Shown here in pieces: positions 1 through 6,250 of a DNA stretch of 7,201 nt. The translations under genes were made by a program, and so were the position numbers. Within the stretch, counting starts at the first letter, position 1; every line of letters starts with the position of its first letter. Origin of the DNA: Pseudomonadota bacterium. GTDB taxonomy: Bacteria; Pseudomonadota; Gammaproteobacteria; Pseudomonadales; Halieaceae. Under the pieces are notes generated by a model. The model did not search any database, was not told the DNA's origin, and saw only the letters and a list, made by a program, of their open reading frames with translations. The DNA lies in assembly GCA_030591305.1 (NCBI GenBank), contig JAUVBI010000163.1, positions 1-7,201 of the forward strand, written 5' to 3'.

Positions 1-1
1 A

Positions 2-478
2 AAATGCGGCCGCCTGTGCGTGGTAATCCAGGGGAAGCACTTCACCAGAGCGGGTATTTTCCAGGCACAGCAAGCGGCTGCGGGCAAAGTGGTAGTCATC
101 GGCCTTGAGTTTGGCCTTTACCTTGAGCAGATCCAGGGTGGAATCGGGCTCATAATCCAGTGGCTGGGGCTGGATACTGCCCAACACCGCCGCGCCGCCA
201 GCCTCGTATTTGTACGTGTGAGCTTCCTGGCCGGCAATATACTCGTCGCCGCGCTGGCAGTGGGACAACAGCGCCACCAGGTTGCTCTGGGTACCCGAGG
301 CACAAAATAATGCAGCCTCTTTGCCAGCGCGCTCGGCCAGGTAGGCCTCCAGATGATTAACACCGGGGTCGTCGCCAAAAACATCGTCACCAACATCGGC
401 GGCGGCCATAATCTGGCGCATGTTCGGGGAGGGGCGAGTTACCGTGTCACTGCGGTAGTCGGCGATAATATTGGGCAT
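2..478 (-). CDS. ltaE: Low-specificity L-threonine aldolase, N-terminal part (runs off left edge)
   Basis: PLP-dependent fold-type I enzyme that cleaves L-threonine or L-allo-threonine to glycine and acetaldehyde in the cytoplasm. Only the first 159 residues are in the window; family members are roughly 335-345 residues, so the Schiff-base lysine is outside. Visible family signatures are YRSDTVTRPS (residues 8-17), VGDDVFGDDPGVN (29-41), the cofactor-phosphate loop SGTQSNL (61-67) and AHTYKYEAGGAAVLGSIQPQP (starting at residue 86), whose His87 corresponds to the PLP-stacking His83 of E. coli LtaE. These segments match the E. coli protein nearly word for word (from memory). The ATG at 478 begins MPNIIADYRSD, the expected start, with a weak GGAA upstream. 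A good promoter lies about 40 nt upstream, so it is probably transcribed separately from galE. It has no obvious link to the polysaccharide genes. Other beta-eliminating lyases of the same fold are much less likely. Confidence 0.93.
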   Translation of the reverse strand, partial: MPNIIADYRSDTVTRPSPNMRQIMAAADVGDDVFGDDPGVNHLEAYLAERAGKEAALFCASGTQSNLVALLSHCQRGDEYIAGQEAHTYKYEAGGAAVLGSIQPQPLDYEPDSTLDLLKVKAKLKADDYHFARSRLLCLENTRSGEVLPLDYHAQAAAF

Positions 479-518
479 AGTATTTCCGGTTGGGAAGAGG
501 GCAGACGTTGGGAGGGCT

Positions 519-546
519 ATTATACGCGCTTGCCCCGGGCCGTCAC
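519..546 (-). promoter_or_regulatory. Sigma70-type promoter for ltaE
   Basis: Read on the minus strand, a perfect TATAAT (524 to 519) is preceded, after a 16-nt spacer, by GTGACG (546 to 541), which matches TTGACA at four of six positions. Transcription would start near 512, giving a leader of about 35 nt before the ltaE ATG at 478. No terminator-like hairpin with a T-tract was found between the galE stop at 609 and this site, so read-through from galE is also possible. Confidence 0.6.
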
Positions 547-608
547 CGTTGCGGTAGCGCAGGTGGCGGAAATACTAAAAACCGTTCTCACCCAGAGCTT
601 GTGCTTTT

Positions 609-1625
609 TCACCGGTAGCCCTGGGGGTTTTCAGACTGCCAGCGCCAACTGTCCTCACACATTTCAAGCAGACTGCGTTTTGCACTCCAGCCCAACACCT
701 TTTTGGCCAGGCTGACATCTGCCCAGCACTGCGCTACATCGCCGGGGCGGCGGCCAACAATTTCGTAGGGTATTTTTTTTGCACTGGCCCGCTCATAAGC
801 CCGCACCAGTTCCAGCACCGAAATGCCATTGCCTGTGCCCAGATTAATGGTAAATAAACCGCATTGTTGACGAATGACATGCAGCGCGGCCACGTGCCCC
901 TCTACCAGGTCCATCACATGAATATAGTCGCGCACACCACTGCCATCTACCGTGGGGTAATCATTCCCAAAAACATACAGTAAATCCTGGCGACGAACAG
1001 CCACCTGTGCCACATAGGGCATAAGGTTATTGGGCGTGCCTTTGGGGTCTTCCCCTATCAGGCCGCTTGCGTGGGCCCCTACCGGATTAAAATAGCGCAG
1101 GGAGCATATGCTCCAGGCGGGGTTGGCGTCCTGCCAATCGACCAGAATTTCCTCAACCATCAGCTTAGAACGCCCATAGGGGTTGGTGGCGGAGAGCGGG
1201 AAGCTCTCGTCAATGGGCACAGAGGCAGGCTCGCCATAAACCGTAGCCGAGGAGGAAAACAGCAGGCTTTTAACCCCGGCATGCTCCATGGCCGCCATCA
1301 GGGAAAGTGTGCCGCCCACATTATTGGAATAATACTCCAGAGGCTTTGCCACCGACTCACCGACTGCCTTCAGACCAGCAAAATGCATGACCGCTGTAAT
1401 AACATGATTGCTGAACAGCGTGTCGAGGCAGTGGCGGTCTCTAATGTCTCCCTGCACGAAGACAGGCCTGCGCCCAACAATACGCTCCAGACGGTTGAAC
1501 ACTTCTTCGTCTGAATTACACAAATTGTCCAGTACGATAACGTCGTACCCCGCTTCCATAAGCGCCACACACGCATGACTGCCAACATAACCGGCACCCC
1601 CGGTCACCAAAATCGTGCTAACCAT
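609..1625 (-). CDS. galE: UDP-glucose 4-epimerase (GalE), possibly also acting on N-acetylhexosamines
   Basis: Extended-SDR epimerase that interconverts UDP-glucose and UDP-galactose using tightly bound NAD in the cytoplasm. The protein is 338 residues, the same length as E. coli GalE. Visible signatures are the Rossmann loop TGGAGYVG (8-15), MHFAGLKAVGES (80-91), the serine strand FSSSATVYG (123-131), the catalytic pair Tyr150 and Lys154 in NPYGRSK, and the C-terminal SWRWQSENPQGY. The residue aligned with E. coli Tyr299 is Cys300 in DVAQCWAD; in the family a small residue here opens the sugar pocket to UDP-GlcNAc/GalNAc. An in-frame GTG at 1673 would add 16 residues, but the ATG at 1625 is preferred: AAGGAT lies 6 nt upstream (1637 to 1632) and MVSTILVTGG is the normal GalE start. 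It follows the 1732-2115 gene by 106 bp on the same strand. Its product feeds galactose-type sugars into polysaccharide assembly. Confidence 0.95.
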   Translation of the reverse strand: MVSTILVTGGAGYVGSHACVALMEAGYDVIVLDNLCNSDEEVFNRLERIVGRRPVFVQGDIRDRHCLDTLFSNHVITAVMHFAGLKAVGESVAKPLEYYSNNVGGTLSLMAAMEHAGVKSLLFSSSATVYGEPASVPIDESFPLSATNPYGRSKLMVEEILVDWQDANPAWSICSLRYFNPVGAHASGLIGEDPKGTPNNLMPYVAQVAVRRQDLLYVFGNDYPTVDGSGVRDYIHVMDLVEGHVAALHVIRQQCGLFTINLGTGNGISVLELVRAYERASAKKIPYEIVGRRPGDVAQCWADVSLAKKVLGWSAKRSLLEMCEDSWRWQSENPQGYR

Positions 1626-1687
1626 TACAATATCCTTATCAATAATCTGGGGCAGAAATACATTCGATGCCACTGGAACCGGCTACA

Positions 1688-1709
1688 CACTAGCAGGTGC
1701 CTACTGGTG
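1688..1709 (-). other. Imperfect hairpin between the coiled-coil gene and galE
   Basis: On the minus strand this 22-nt segment folds back on itself: eight of ten arm positions are Watson-Crick pairs, one is G-U and one is C-A. The arms almost meet, so the top pairs must open to form a loop. No T-tract follows, so it is not a standard intrinsic terminator. It might partly attenuate transcription from the upstream gene into galE, or have no role. Confidence 0.25.
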
Positions 1710-1731
1710 GTTCGTGGATAACACAAACAAC

Positions 1732-2115
1732 TTAAGCGAACCAGGTGATTAGCGTTTGAATGATGGGTAAAGCCAACCCCACCATGATCACGCCAAACAT
1801 TACATAGAGCTTACCCAACTTGCCGTCAATTTCGACCGAAAGAAGCCCGATTTTGCCATCCAGACTGCCCAGTTTGACATCTATACTACTGGAGAGGGCG
1901 TCCAGCTTGGCGTCCATTTCTGTGGCAAGTAACTCCATCCTGACAGACTGCTCACTAAAGCGGGCATCCAGGTAGTCTTTGGTCACAAGCGATTCAAAGT
2001 TATGAATAAACATTGTCGTCAGGCCCTTTGCCACCATCTCGGCCTGTTTGCGCGGCATGCCCGCTGCTTCAAGCTGGTGTGCGTAATCCAGAGAATCAAA
2101 TGCTACTGCCGCCAT
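1732..2115 (-). CDS. Small coiled-coil protein with C-terminal membrane anchor (DUF1640/CCDC90-like)
   Basis: A 127-residue protein of unproven function. The N-terminus MAAVAFDSLDYAHQLEAAGMPRKQAE resembles the DUF1640/CCDC90-like proteins common in proteobacteria, where a helical FDT/SLxxxxxLxxAGxPxxQAE module precedes a coiled coil and a terminal transmembrane helix. Residues 50-103 are predicted coiled coil, with a recurring I/L/M-D-x-K-L/I motif at 67, 78, 85 and 96 (spacing 11, 7, 11). Residues 104-126 are a hydrophobic helix (YVMFGVIMVGLALPIIQTLITWF), so the coiled coil is probably tethered to the inner membrane by its C-terminus. The ATG at 2115 is chosen over the GTG at 2166 because GGAGGT lies 5 nt upstream (2126 to 2121) and the conserved N-terminal motif begins there. 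A candidate promoter is at 2172-2200. It may share a transcript with galE, but nothing ties it to sugar metabolism. Family assignment is from remembered sequence pattern. Confidence 0.75.
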   Translation of the reverse strand: MAAVAFDSLDYAHQLEAAGMPRKQAEMVAKGLTTMFIHNFESLVTKDYLDARFSEQSVRMELLATEMDAKLDALSSSIDVKLGSLDGKIGLLSVEIDGKLGKLYVMFGVIMVGLALPIIQTLITWFA

Positions 2116-2171
2116 ACTACACCTCCATCGCGTGAGGGCCAACACTAGCAAAGACAGCTTGCACACAGAAC

Positions 2172-2200
2172 ATCATATCTGTCCAGAAAGGCGCTGGCAG
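2172..2200 (-). promoter_or_regulatory. Candidate sigma70 promoter for the coiled-coil gene
   Basis: Minus-strand TATGAT (2177 to 2172) follows CTGCCA (2200 to 2195) with a 17-nt spacer. The two boxes match consensus at 5/6 and 4/6. The predicted leader is about 50 nt, ending in the strong GGAGGT site before the ATG at 2115. Confidence 0.45.
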
Positions 2201-2221
2201 GTGCTGCCGGTGTTAGCGGTG

Positions 2222-2227
2222 TATAAA
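2222..2227 (+). promoter_or_regulatory. Possible -10 box for the epimerase-ugd transcript
   Basis: TATAAA lies 40 nt before the epimerase ATG in the divergent intergenic region, but no convincing -35 is seen at 16-18 nt spacing; the nearest TTGACA-like string, CTGGCA at 2194-2199, is 22 nt away. The last bases of this box belong to the repeat unit that begins here, so the start of transcription would fall inside the repeat. Confidence 0.3.
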
Positions 2228-2244
2228 TTCTAGACCTGACCCCC
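2224..2244 (-). repeat. Single repeat unit (core GGGGTCAGGTCTAGA), solitary copy
   Basis: The 15-nt core, read on the minus strand, occupies 2243 to 2229. The full 21 nt at 2224-2244 are identical to 4701-4721, another member of the family. It has no inverted partner nearby, unlike the other two clusters. It lies between the divergent coiled-coil and epimerase genes, in the probable leader of the epimerase transcript. Confidence 0.85.
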
Positions 2245-2267
2245 ATCAGTGACGCATAATCTCCACC

Positions 2268-3284
2268 ATGCATATACTCGTCACCGGTGCCGCCGGGTTT
2301 ATCGGCTTTCATGTCGCCAAAAAGTTGTTAGCGCGCGGTGACAGCGTGGTGGGGCTGGACAATCTTAACGACTATTATGACGTCAGTCTGAAAGAGGCGC
2401 GCCTGGCCCAATTGCAGAACCAGCCAAACTTCACCTTCGTCAAAGCCGACCTGCAAGACCGTGACGCTATCGAAGCCCTGTTCAAAAAAAACAGCTTCGA
2501 CGCCGTCATCAACCTGGCCGCCCAGGCCGGTGTGCGCTACTCCCTGGAAAACCCCCACACCTACATAGAAAGCAACATTGTGGGCTTTACCAATATTTTA
2601 GAGTGCTGTCGCTACCACAACATCGGCCATCTGGTGTACGCCAGCAGCAGCTCGGTGTACGGCATGAACAGCGCCATGCCCTTTTCGGTACACGACAATG
2701 TCGACCACCCCATGTCGCTGTACGCCGCCAGTAAAAAAGCCAACGAGCTTATGGCCCACACCTATTCCCATTTGTTCAACATACCCACCACCGGCCTGCG
2801 TTTCTTCACCGTATACGGCCCCTGGGGCAGGCCGGACATGGCCCTGTTTCTGTTTACCAAGGCCATACTGGCCGGCGAGCCCATCAAGGTGTTCAACAAC
2901 GGCCAGATGCAGCGCGACTTCACCTATATAGACGACATTGTAGAAGGTGTTATTCGGGTGATGGACAAGCCCGCCACACCAAACCCCAACTGGGACAGCA
3001 CCGCGCCCGACCCCGGCAGCAGCAGCGCGCCCTACCGAATTTTCAATATAGGCAATAACAACCCGGTGTTACTCACAGACTTTATTGGCGCCATTGAAAA
3101 AGCACTGGGCAAAACCGCCGAGAAACAACTGCTACCCATGCAGCCCGGCGACGTGGCCGCCACCTACGCCAATATTGACGCGCTAATAGACGCGGTGGAC
3201 TACCACCCGCAAACACCTATTCAGCACGGCATAAATAACTTCATCGCCTGGTATATGGCACACATGCACAAGGAAGAATTATGA
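2268..3284 (+). CDS. NAD-dependent epimerase, likely UDP-glucuronate 4-epimerase
   Basis: Extended-SDR sugar-nucleotide epimerase of 338 residues, probably converting UDP-glucuronate to UDP-galacturonate in the cytoplasm. Motifs: Rossmann loop [10 protein letters not shown] (6-15), [15 protein letters not shown] (33-47), the serine strand YASSSSVYG (124-132), Tyr152 and Lys156 in [10 protein letters not shown], and [17 protein letters not shown] (178-194). The NDYYD segment, the GPWGRPDMA segment and [11 protein letters not shown] (292-302) are typical of the CapI/UDP-GlcA epimerase branch and distinguish it from GalE or dTDP-glucose dehydratase. Its stop overlaps the ugd start (ATGA at 3281-3284), so the two are translationally coupled, and Ugd makes exactly the substrate this enzyme needs. 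The ATG at 2268 is the only start that keeps the Rossmann fold intact, yet no Shine-Dalgarno sequence precedes it (CTCCACC instead). Substrate is inferred from motifs and pairing; a different UDP-uronate is possible. Confidence 0.9.
   Translation: MHILVTGAAGFIGFHVAKKLLARGDSVVGLDNLNDYYDVSLKEARLAQLQNQPNFTFVKADLQDRDAIEALFKKNSFDAVINLAAQAGVRYSLENPHTYIESNIVGFTNILECCRYHNIGHLVYASSSSVYGMNSAMPFSVHDNVDHPMSLYAASKKANELMAHTYSHLFNIPTTGLRFFTVYGPWGRPDMALFLFTKAILAGEPIKVFNNGQMQRDFTYIDDIVEGVIRVMDKPATPNPNWDSTAPDPGSSSAPYRIFNIGNNNPVLLTDFIGAIEKALGKTAEKQLLPMQPGDVAATYANIDALIDAVDYHPQTPIQHGINNFIAWYMAHMHKEEL
3270..3284 (+). promoter_or_regulatory. Ribosome binding site and ATGA start/stop overlap for ugd
   Basis: AAGGA (3270-3274) lies inside the last codons of the epimerase gene, 6 nt before the ugd ATG at 3281. 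The epimerase stop TGA (3282-3284) overlaps that ATG. This arrangement fixes the ugd start and points to coupled translation. Confidence 0.85.
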
Positions 3285-4588
3285 ACGTAGTAATGATTGG
3301 CGCAGGTTATGTGGGCCTGGTGTCCGGCGCCTGTTTCGCTGAATTCGGTGCCAATGTTATCTGTCTGGATAAAGATGAGAGCAAAATAGACGCCCTGCGC
3401 GAGGGCAAAATTCCCATCTATGAACCCGGCCTGGATGAACTGGTAAAACGCAATATTACAGCCGGGCGATTAAGCTTCTCCACCGCTCTGGAAGCTGCCG
3501 TGGCCGAAGCCGACCTGGTATTTATCGCCGTGGGCACCCCCACCCGTCGCGGCGACGGCTATGCCGATTTAAAGTACGTGTACGCAGCCAGTGCAGAAGT
3601 GGCCACCCATTTACAGGGTTATACGGTAATTGTAGACAAGTCGACAGTACCGGTGGGCACCGCCCGAGAAGTGCAACGCATCGTCAAAAAAACCAACCCT
3701 GATGCCGATTTCGACGTAGCTTCAAATCCGGAATTTCTAAGAGAAGGCTCGGCCATCAGCGACTTTATGCGCCCCGACCGCGTGGTGCTGGGGGTTGAGT
3801 GCGAGCGAGCCGAGGCACTGCTGCGCGAACTGTACCGGCCGCTGAATTTAATTGAGGCACCCATCGTGGTCACCGACCTGGAAAGTGCCGAGATGATCAA
3901 ATACGCCGCCAATGCTTTCCTGGCAACCAAAATCAGCTTTATCAACGAGATATCACAGCTGTGCGAAAAAACCGGCGCCGACGTGCACGCGGTGGCCAAG
4001 GGCATGGGACTGGACGGACGCATAGGGCGCAAGTTTCTGCACGCGGGGCCGGGTTATGGCGGCAGCTGCTTCCCCAAGGACACCGTGGCGCTCATTCGCA
4101 TGGCTCAGGAACACGGCGTGTCCAGCCGCATTATTGAAGCGGTGGCAGAGGTAAACGCCTCACAAAAAGCCCGCATGGTGTCCAAAATAAAACAGGCACT
4201 GGGCGGCAGCGTGGCCGACAAAACCATCGCCGTACTGGGCCTGACCTTCAAACCCGAAACCGACGACATGCGCGAATCACCCGCTCTGGCCATACTGCCC
4301 GCCCTGGTAGACAAGGGCGCCATCATCAAGGCGCACGACCCCCAGGGCATGGAAGCAGCCAAAGCCCTGCTACCAGACACCATTCAATACACGCACAGCA
4401 TCGAGCAGACCATCACCAGCGCCGATGCCATTGTGTTGATGACAGAGTGGAACCAGTACCGCGGCCTGGACCTGGCACAAACAAAATCACTGATGCGGGG
4501 CAAAGTGTTTGTCGACCTCAGAAACGTATACGAGCCGGAATTAATGGCGCGGCACGGGTTTGAGTACAGCTGTGTAGGGCGCAGCTAA
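3281..4588 (+). CDS. ugd: UDP-glucose 6-dehydrogenase
   Basis: Cytoplasmic NAD-dependent enzyme that oxidises UDP-glucose to UDP-glucuronate in two steps. At 435 residues it has the usual length of bacterial Ugd. Domains: an N-terminal NAD-binding Rossmann domain with [12 protein letters not shown] (5-16); AVGTPT (83-88) and DKSTVPVGT (119-127); [11 protein letters not shown] (148-158); the central helix with [20 protein letters not shown] (204-223), carrying Lys207, Asn211 and Lys217; the catalytic cysteine Cys263 in [10 protein letters not shown]; and the C-terminal UDP-binding domain with [16 protein letters not shown] (320-335). All expected catalytic residues are present. It is translated from the coupled start described at 3270-3284. 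Its stop ends 4 nt before the left arm of a perfect inverted repeat, so its mRNA would end in a very stable hairpin. It supplies UDP-GlcA both directly to polysaccharide synthesis and to the epimerase upstream. Confidence 0.97.
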   Translation: MNVVMIGAGYVGLVSGACFAEFGANVICLDKDESKIDALREGKIPIYEPGLDELVKRNITAGRLSFSTALEAAVAEADLVFIAVGTPTRRGDGYADLKYVYAASAEVATHLQGYTVIVDKSTVPVGTAREVQRIVKKTNPDADFDVASNPEFLREGSAISDFMRPDRVVLGVECERAEALLRELYRPLNLIEAPIVVTDLESAEMIKYAANAFLATKISFINEISQLCEKTGADVHAVAKGMGLDGRIGRKFLHAGPGYGGSCFPKDTVALIRMAQEHGVSSRIIEAVAEVNASQKARMVSKIKQALGGSVADKTIAVLGLTFKPETDDMRESPALAILPALVDKGAIIKAHDPQGMEAAKALLPDTIQYTHSIEQTITSADAIVLMTEWNQYRGLDLAQTKSLMRGKVFVDLRNVYEPELMARHGFEYSCVGRS

Positions 4589-4592
4589 GGAG

Positions 4593-4700
4593 GAGTCGGA
4601 GGGGGTCAGGTCTAGAATTGATGCGTTTGAACTTGTTTTTGGGCAAGGCCTAGTGTTTGGAGGCAAACGCATCAATTCTAGACCTGACCCCCTCCGACTC
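4593..4700. repeat. Perfect 37-bp inverted repeat containing two opposed repeat units
   Basis: Left arm 4593-4629 and right arm 4664-4700 are exact reverse complements over 37 bp, separated by a 34-nt spacer (4630-4663) holding a small CTTG/CAAG fold-back and a TTTTT run. The 15-nt core lies at 4602-4616 (plus) and 4677-4691 (minus). Pairing stops abruptly at both ends. It fills the gap between the convergent ugd and phosphatase genes, starting 4 nt after the ugd stop and ending 6 nt before the phosphatase stop. Either transcript would carry the same hairpin at its 3' end, which may terminate it or protect it. No classical terminator T-tract follows either arm. Confidence 0.95.
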
Positions 4701-4721
4701 TAAATTCTAGACCTGACCCCC
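4701..4721 (-). repeat. Third repeat unit of this cluster, overlapping the phosphatase 3' end
   Basis: The core on the minus strand spans 4720 to 4706, and the 21 nt at 4701-4721 are identical to 2224-2244. It is oriented like the right arm of the neighbouring inverted repeat, 29 bp away start to start. The mirror-image position on the other side (about 4572-4592) holds the ugd 3' end and no partner unit. The TAG inside TCTAGA is the stop codon of the phosphatase gene. Confidence 0.9.
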
Positions 4722-5540
4722 CGCGTTAAACAAACGGCTAAACCAGCTCTTATTAGCCCCGCCGCGCAGCGGCATGTCTGGCGGCGATGCTGTGGGGTCG
4801 AGGCCCCAGGGCAGGGGCACATCGGCGGGATCGGCGTTGGCCATCACCGCCGCCGGGCGCTCGTTGACCAGCTGCGAGGCGGCTTGCTCGCCCACAATAG
4901 CGGCCGCCGCATCCCGGGCCTCACTTAACTCGGGTGTGCGGTTTTTCAGGTTGTGGCCATCCGAGGCCAACAGGTGGGTAACACCATCGCCCAAAAAGCG
5001 CTCGGTAATCTGCTTCACCCGCGGACCGAAGCACCCCAGCAGGCTGCCCCCGGTAAGTTGAAGCCAGGCGCCCTGGCGGGCCAGATCGACAAATTTGTCA
5101 TAGTCGGCCTCCACATAGGCCAGGCGCTCCGGGTGGGTGATGATGGGGACATAGCCAGACAGCAGGGTATTGTGCACCAGGTCGGCCAAACGCGGCAGGG
5201 CCACGTGGTGCGGGGGCTCAAACAGAAAATAGCGGCTGCCATTGAGCGTGGGCAAAGTACCATTACCCAGGCTTTCAAGCAACTCTGGCACCACCTGTAT
5301 GTCAGCCCCGTAGGTCAACTTGAGGGGAATGCCCGCGGAGTCCAACTCGCTCTGAAAGCGCGTGCAGGCCTCGCGTATGCCTTCGTGGGTATTTTCAAAC
5401 AGCCCAGGGTAGATATGCGGTGTGCAGGCCGTTTGAGTAATGCCGTCGGCCACCGCCAGCCGGGCCATAGCCAGAGCCATGTCCAGGCTCCGGGCCCCGT
5501 CATCGATATTGGGCAGCATATGGCAGTGGAGATCTATCAT
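4707..5540 (-). CDS. PHP-fold protein-tyrosine phosphatase, CpsB/CapC type
   Basis: Metal-dependent phosphatase of the polymerase-and-histidinol-phosphatase fold. CpsB-type members dephosphorylate the tyrosine kinase (Wzc/CpsD-like) that controls capsule or exopolysaccharide chain length. The 277 residues carry the PHP metal-ligand motifs: DLHCH (3-7), IDDGA (12-16), CTPHIYP (39-45) with His42, Glu108 in LFEPP, THPERLAY (135-142) with His136, and SDGHN (193-197) with Asp194 and His196. The ATG at 5540 is chosen because MIDLHCHMLPNIDDGA is the normal family start; an upstream in-frame TTG at 5588 is less likely. Neither start has a visible Shine-Dalgarno site. Beyond about residue 235 there is a proline-rich tail, longer than I expect for the family, and its last four residues (GGQV) plus stop are encoded by repeat DNA. 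No kinase partner is visible in the window. A histidinol-phosphatase role is unlikely given the capsule-type motifs and context. Confidence 0.9.
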   Translation of the reverse strand: MIDLHCHMLPNIDDGARSLDMALAMARLAVADGITQTACTPHIYPGLFENTHEGIREACTRFQSELDSAGIPLKLTYGADIQVVPELLESLGNGTLPTLNGSRYFLFEPPHHVALPRLADLVHNTLLSGYVPIITHPERLAYVEADYDKFVDLARQGAWLQLTGGSLLGCFGPRVKQITERFLGDGVTHLLASDGHNLKNRTPELSEARDAAAAIVGEQAASQLVNERPAAVMANADPADVPLPWGLDPTASPPDMPLRGGANKSWFSRLFNAGGQV

Positions 5541-5659
5541 GTAAATATAATAACCGCAAAAGAGCCAGTGTGCCTGAGTATGGGGCAAGCAAAGGAATCA
5601 GACTAGAAAAGCTTATTTTTTTGTGACATGCCTCTCAGTTTGGAAATAATTACAAAACT

Positions 5660-5704
5660 ATTATTGCCATAATTGTTGTAAGGGAATTACTTCTCTATTA
5701 AAAT
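5660..5704 (+). promoter_or_regulatory. Promoter region of the small exported protein
   Basis: TTGTAA (5676-5681) and TAAAAT (5699-5704), spaced by 17 nt, match consensus at 4/6 and 5/6. Transcription would begin near 5711, giving a leader of about 58 nt. Just upstream is a small dyad, ATTAT-TGCC-ATAAT (5660-5673), and the spacer region holds GTAA-N5-TTAC (5678-5690). Either could be an operator, but both are short. The surrounding 5600-5710 stretch is clearly AT-rich compared with the genes. Confidence 0.45.
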
Positions 5705-5768
5705 TGCGCCCTCAAACCAGTTTTTTTGCTTGATAAAAGTGAAACCCGTTAACACAAGGAAGCTATAT

Positions 5769-6230
5769 ATGCCTAACAAAATTGCCACTATTGCTATTGC
5801 CATGGCCGTTTCCACCAGCGCCATCGCGGCCGACAAAGAAACCGTCCTGAACAACCTGCAAATGCCCGTTATGGTCAACCAGGGTTCATCCTACGTGGAA
5901 GCCACCGACAGCATGTTCCTCTACGCCGGTGACCGGGTCATGGTTCTGGAAGGCGGTTCAGCCCAGTTAAATTATGCCAATGGTTGCGTTCAGGTTCTGG
6001 GCGCCAACGAAGTGGCACAAATAGACAACACCGCAGACACATGCAATAGCATGGCAGCTGCCGGTACGCACCAGGCACTGGGCGGCTCCAGCTCCGGTGG
6101 CGCAGGTGCTGGCACAAGCAGCGCAGCCCTGATAACTGCCAGTGTGGTTGGTATTGGTGCCGCAGCCGTTATCATTGATAACTCGAGAGATGACGACGAC
6201 GACAAGCAGCGCCCACCAGCTTCGCCCTAG
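5769..6230 (+). CDS. Small exported FecR-like protein with Gly-rich linker and C-terminal hydrophobic segment
   Basis: Unnamed protein of 153 residues with no assigned function. Residues 1-21 form a Sec signal peptide (MPNKIATIAIAMAVSTSAIA, cleavage likely at AIA-AD). Residues 37-86 resemble a short FecR-type beta domain, with LYAGDRVMVLEGGSAQLNYA (51-70) followed by NGCVQVLGANEVAQID. Cys73 and Cys92 could form a disulphide after export. A Gly/Ser/Ala linker (104-118) leads to a hydrophobic segment (119-137, ALITASVVGIGAAAVIIDN), then an acidic run DDDDD (141-145) and a PPASP end. The ATG at 5769 is chosen because AAGGA lies 8 nt upstream and the signal peptide begins there; the upstream ATG at 5730 would put charged residues before it. 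It has its own promoter and terminator and is divergent from the phosphatase. Similar short proteins occur beside polysaccharide/exosortase genes (my recollection), suggesting an envelope role. Confidence 0.8.
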   Translation: MPNKIATIAIAMAVSTSAIAADKETVLNNLQMPVMVNQGSSYVEATDSMFLYAGDRVMVLEGGSAQLNYANGCVQVLGANEVAQIDNTADTCNSMAAAGTHQALGGSSSGGAGAGTSSAALITASVVGIGAAAVIIDNSRDDDDDKQRPPASP

Positions 6231-6250
6231 CGCTTAGCCAACAGCTTATT

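Noticed and set aside
6..13. NotI-type octamer GCGGCCGC near the left edge, and repeated TCTAGA (XbaI) sites, which could suggest cloning-vector sequence.
   Set aside because: The octamer encodes Ala residues in a continuous threonine aldolase frame, and each TCTAGA lies in a longer conserved repeat unit. Nothing else looks like a vector.
547..608. Possible terminator after galE.
   Set aside because: Only a three-base stem (CTC/GAG) precedes the T run on the minus strand, too weak to support.
1071..1514. Open frame of 147 codons on the plus strand opposite galE.
   Set aside because: It is fully contained in the well-supported galE gene and shows no protein-family features.
1687..2150. Nine-base direct repeat ACACTAGCA on both sides of the coiled-coil gene.
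   Set aside because: A 9-mer match within about 450 bp is expected by chance often enough, and its flanks do not match.
2194..2210. Hairpin GGCAG-GTG-CTGCC upstream of the epimerase, sharing GCAGGTGC with the hairpin at 1688-1709, so perhaps repeats flanking the coiled-coil gene as a cassette.
   Set aside because: The shared stretch is only 8 nt and could arise by chance over this distance. No target duplication or recombination site is visible.
4589..4720. CRISPR-like array, because of repeated short units.
   Set aside because: Units are inverted as well as direct, spacing is very short (27-29 bp start to start) with no spacers of regular length, and no cas gene is present.
5541..5560. TATTAT/TATATT just before the phosphatase ATG as a -10 box giving a leaderless mRNA.
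   Set aside because: No -35-like sequence is found at 16-18 nt, and AT-rich strings are common in this intergenic stretch.
4953..5606. Long open frame of 217 codons on the plus strand opposite the phosphatase gene.
   Set aside because: It is antisense to a gene with all PHP motifs, has no recognisable domain and no ribosome site; it follows from codon bias on the opposite strand.
6190..6209. DDDDDK near the end of the exported protein resembles an enterokinase tag.
   Set aside because: It continues into a natural-looking QRPPASP tail and lies in an intact genomic context. Acidic runs are common in such tails.
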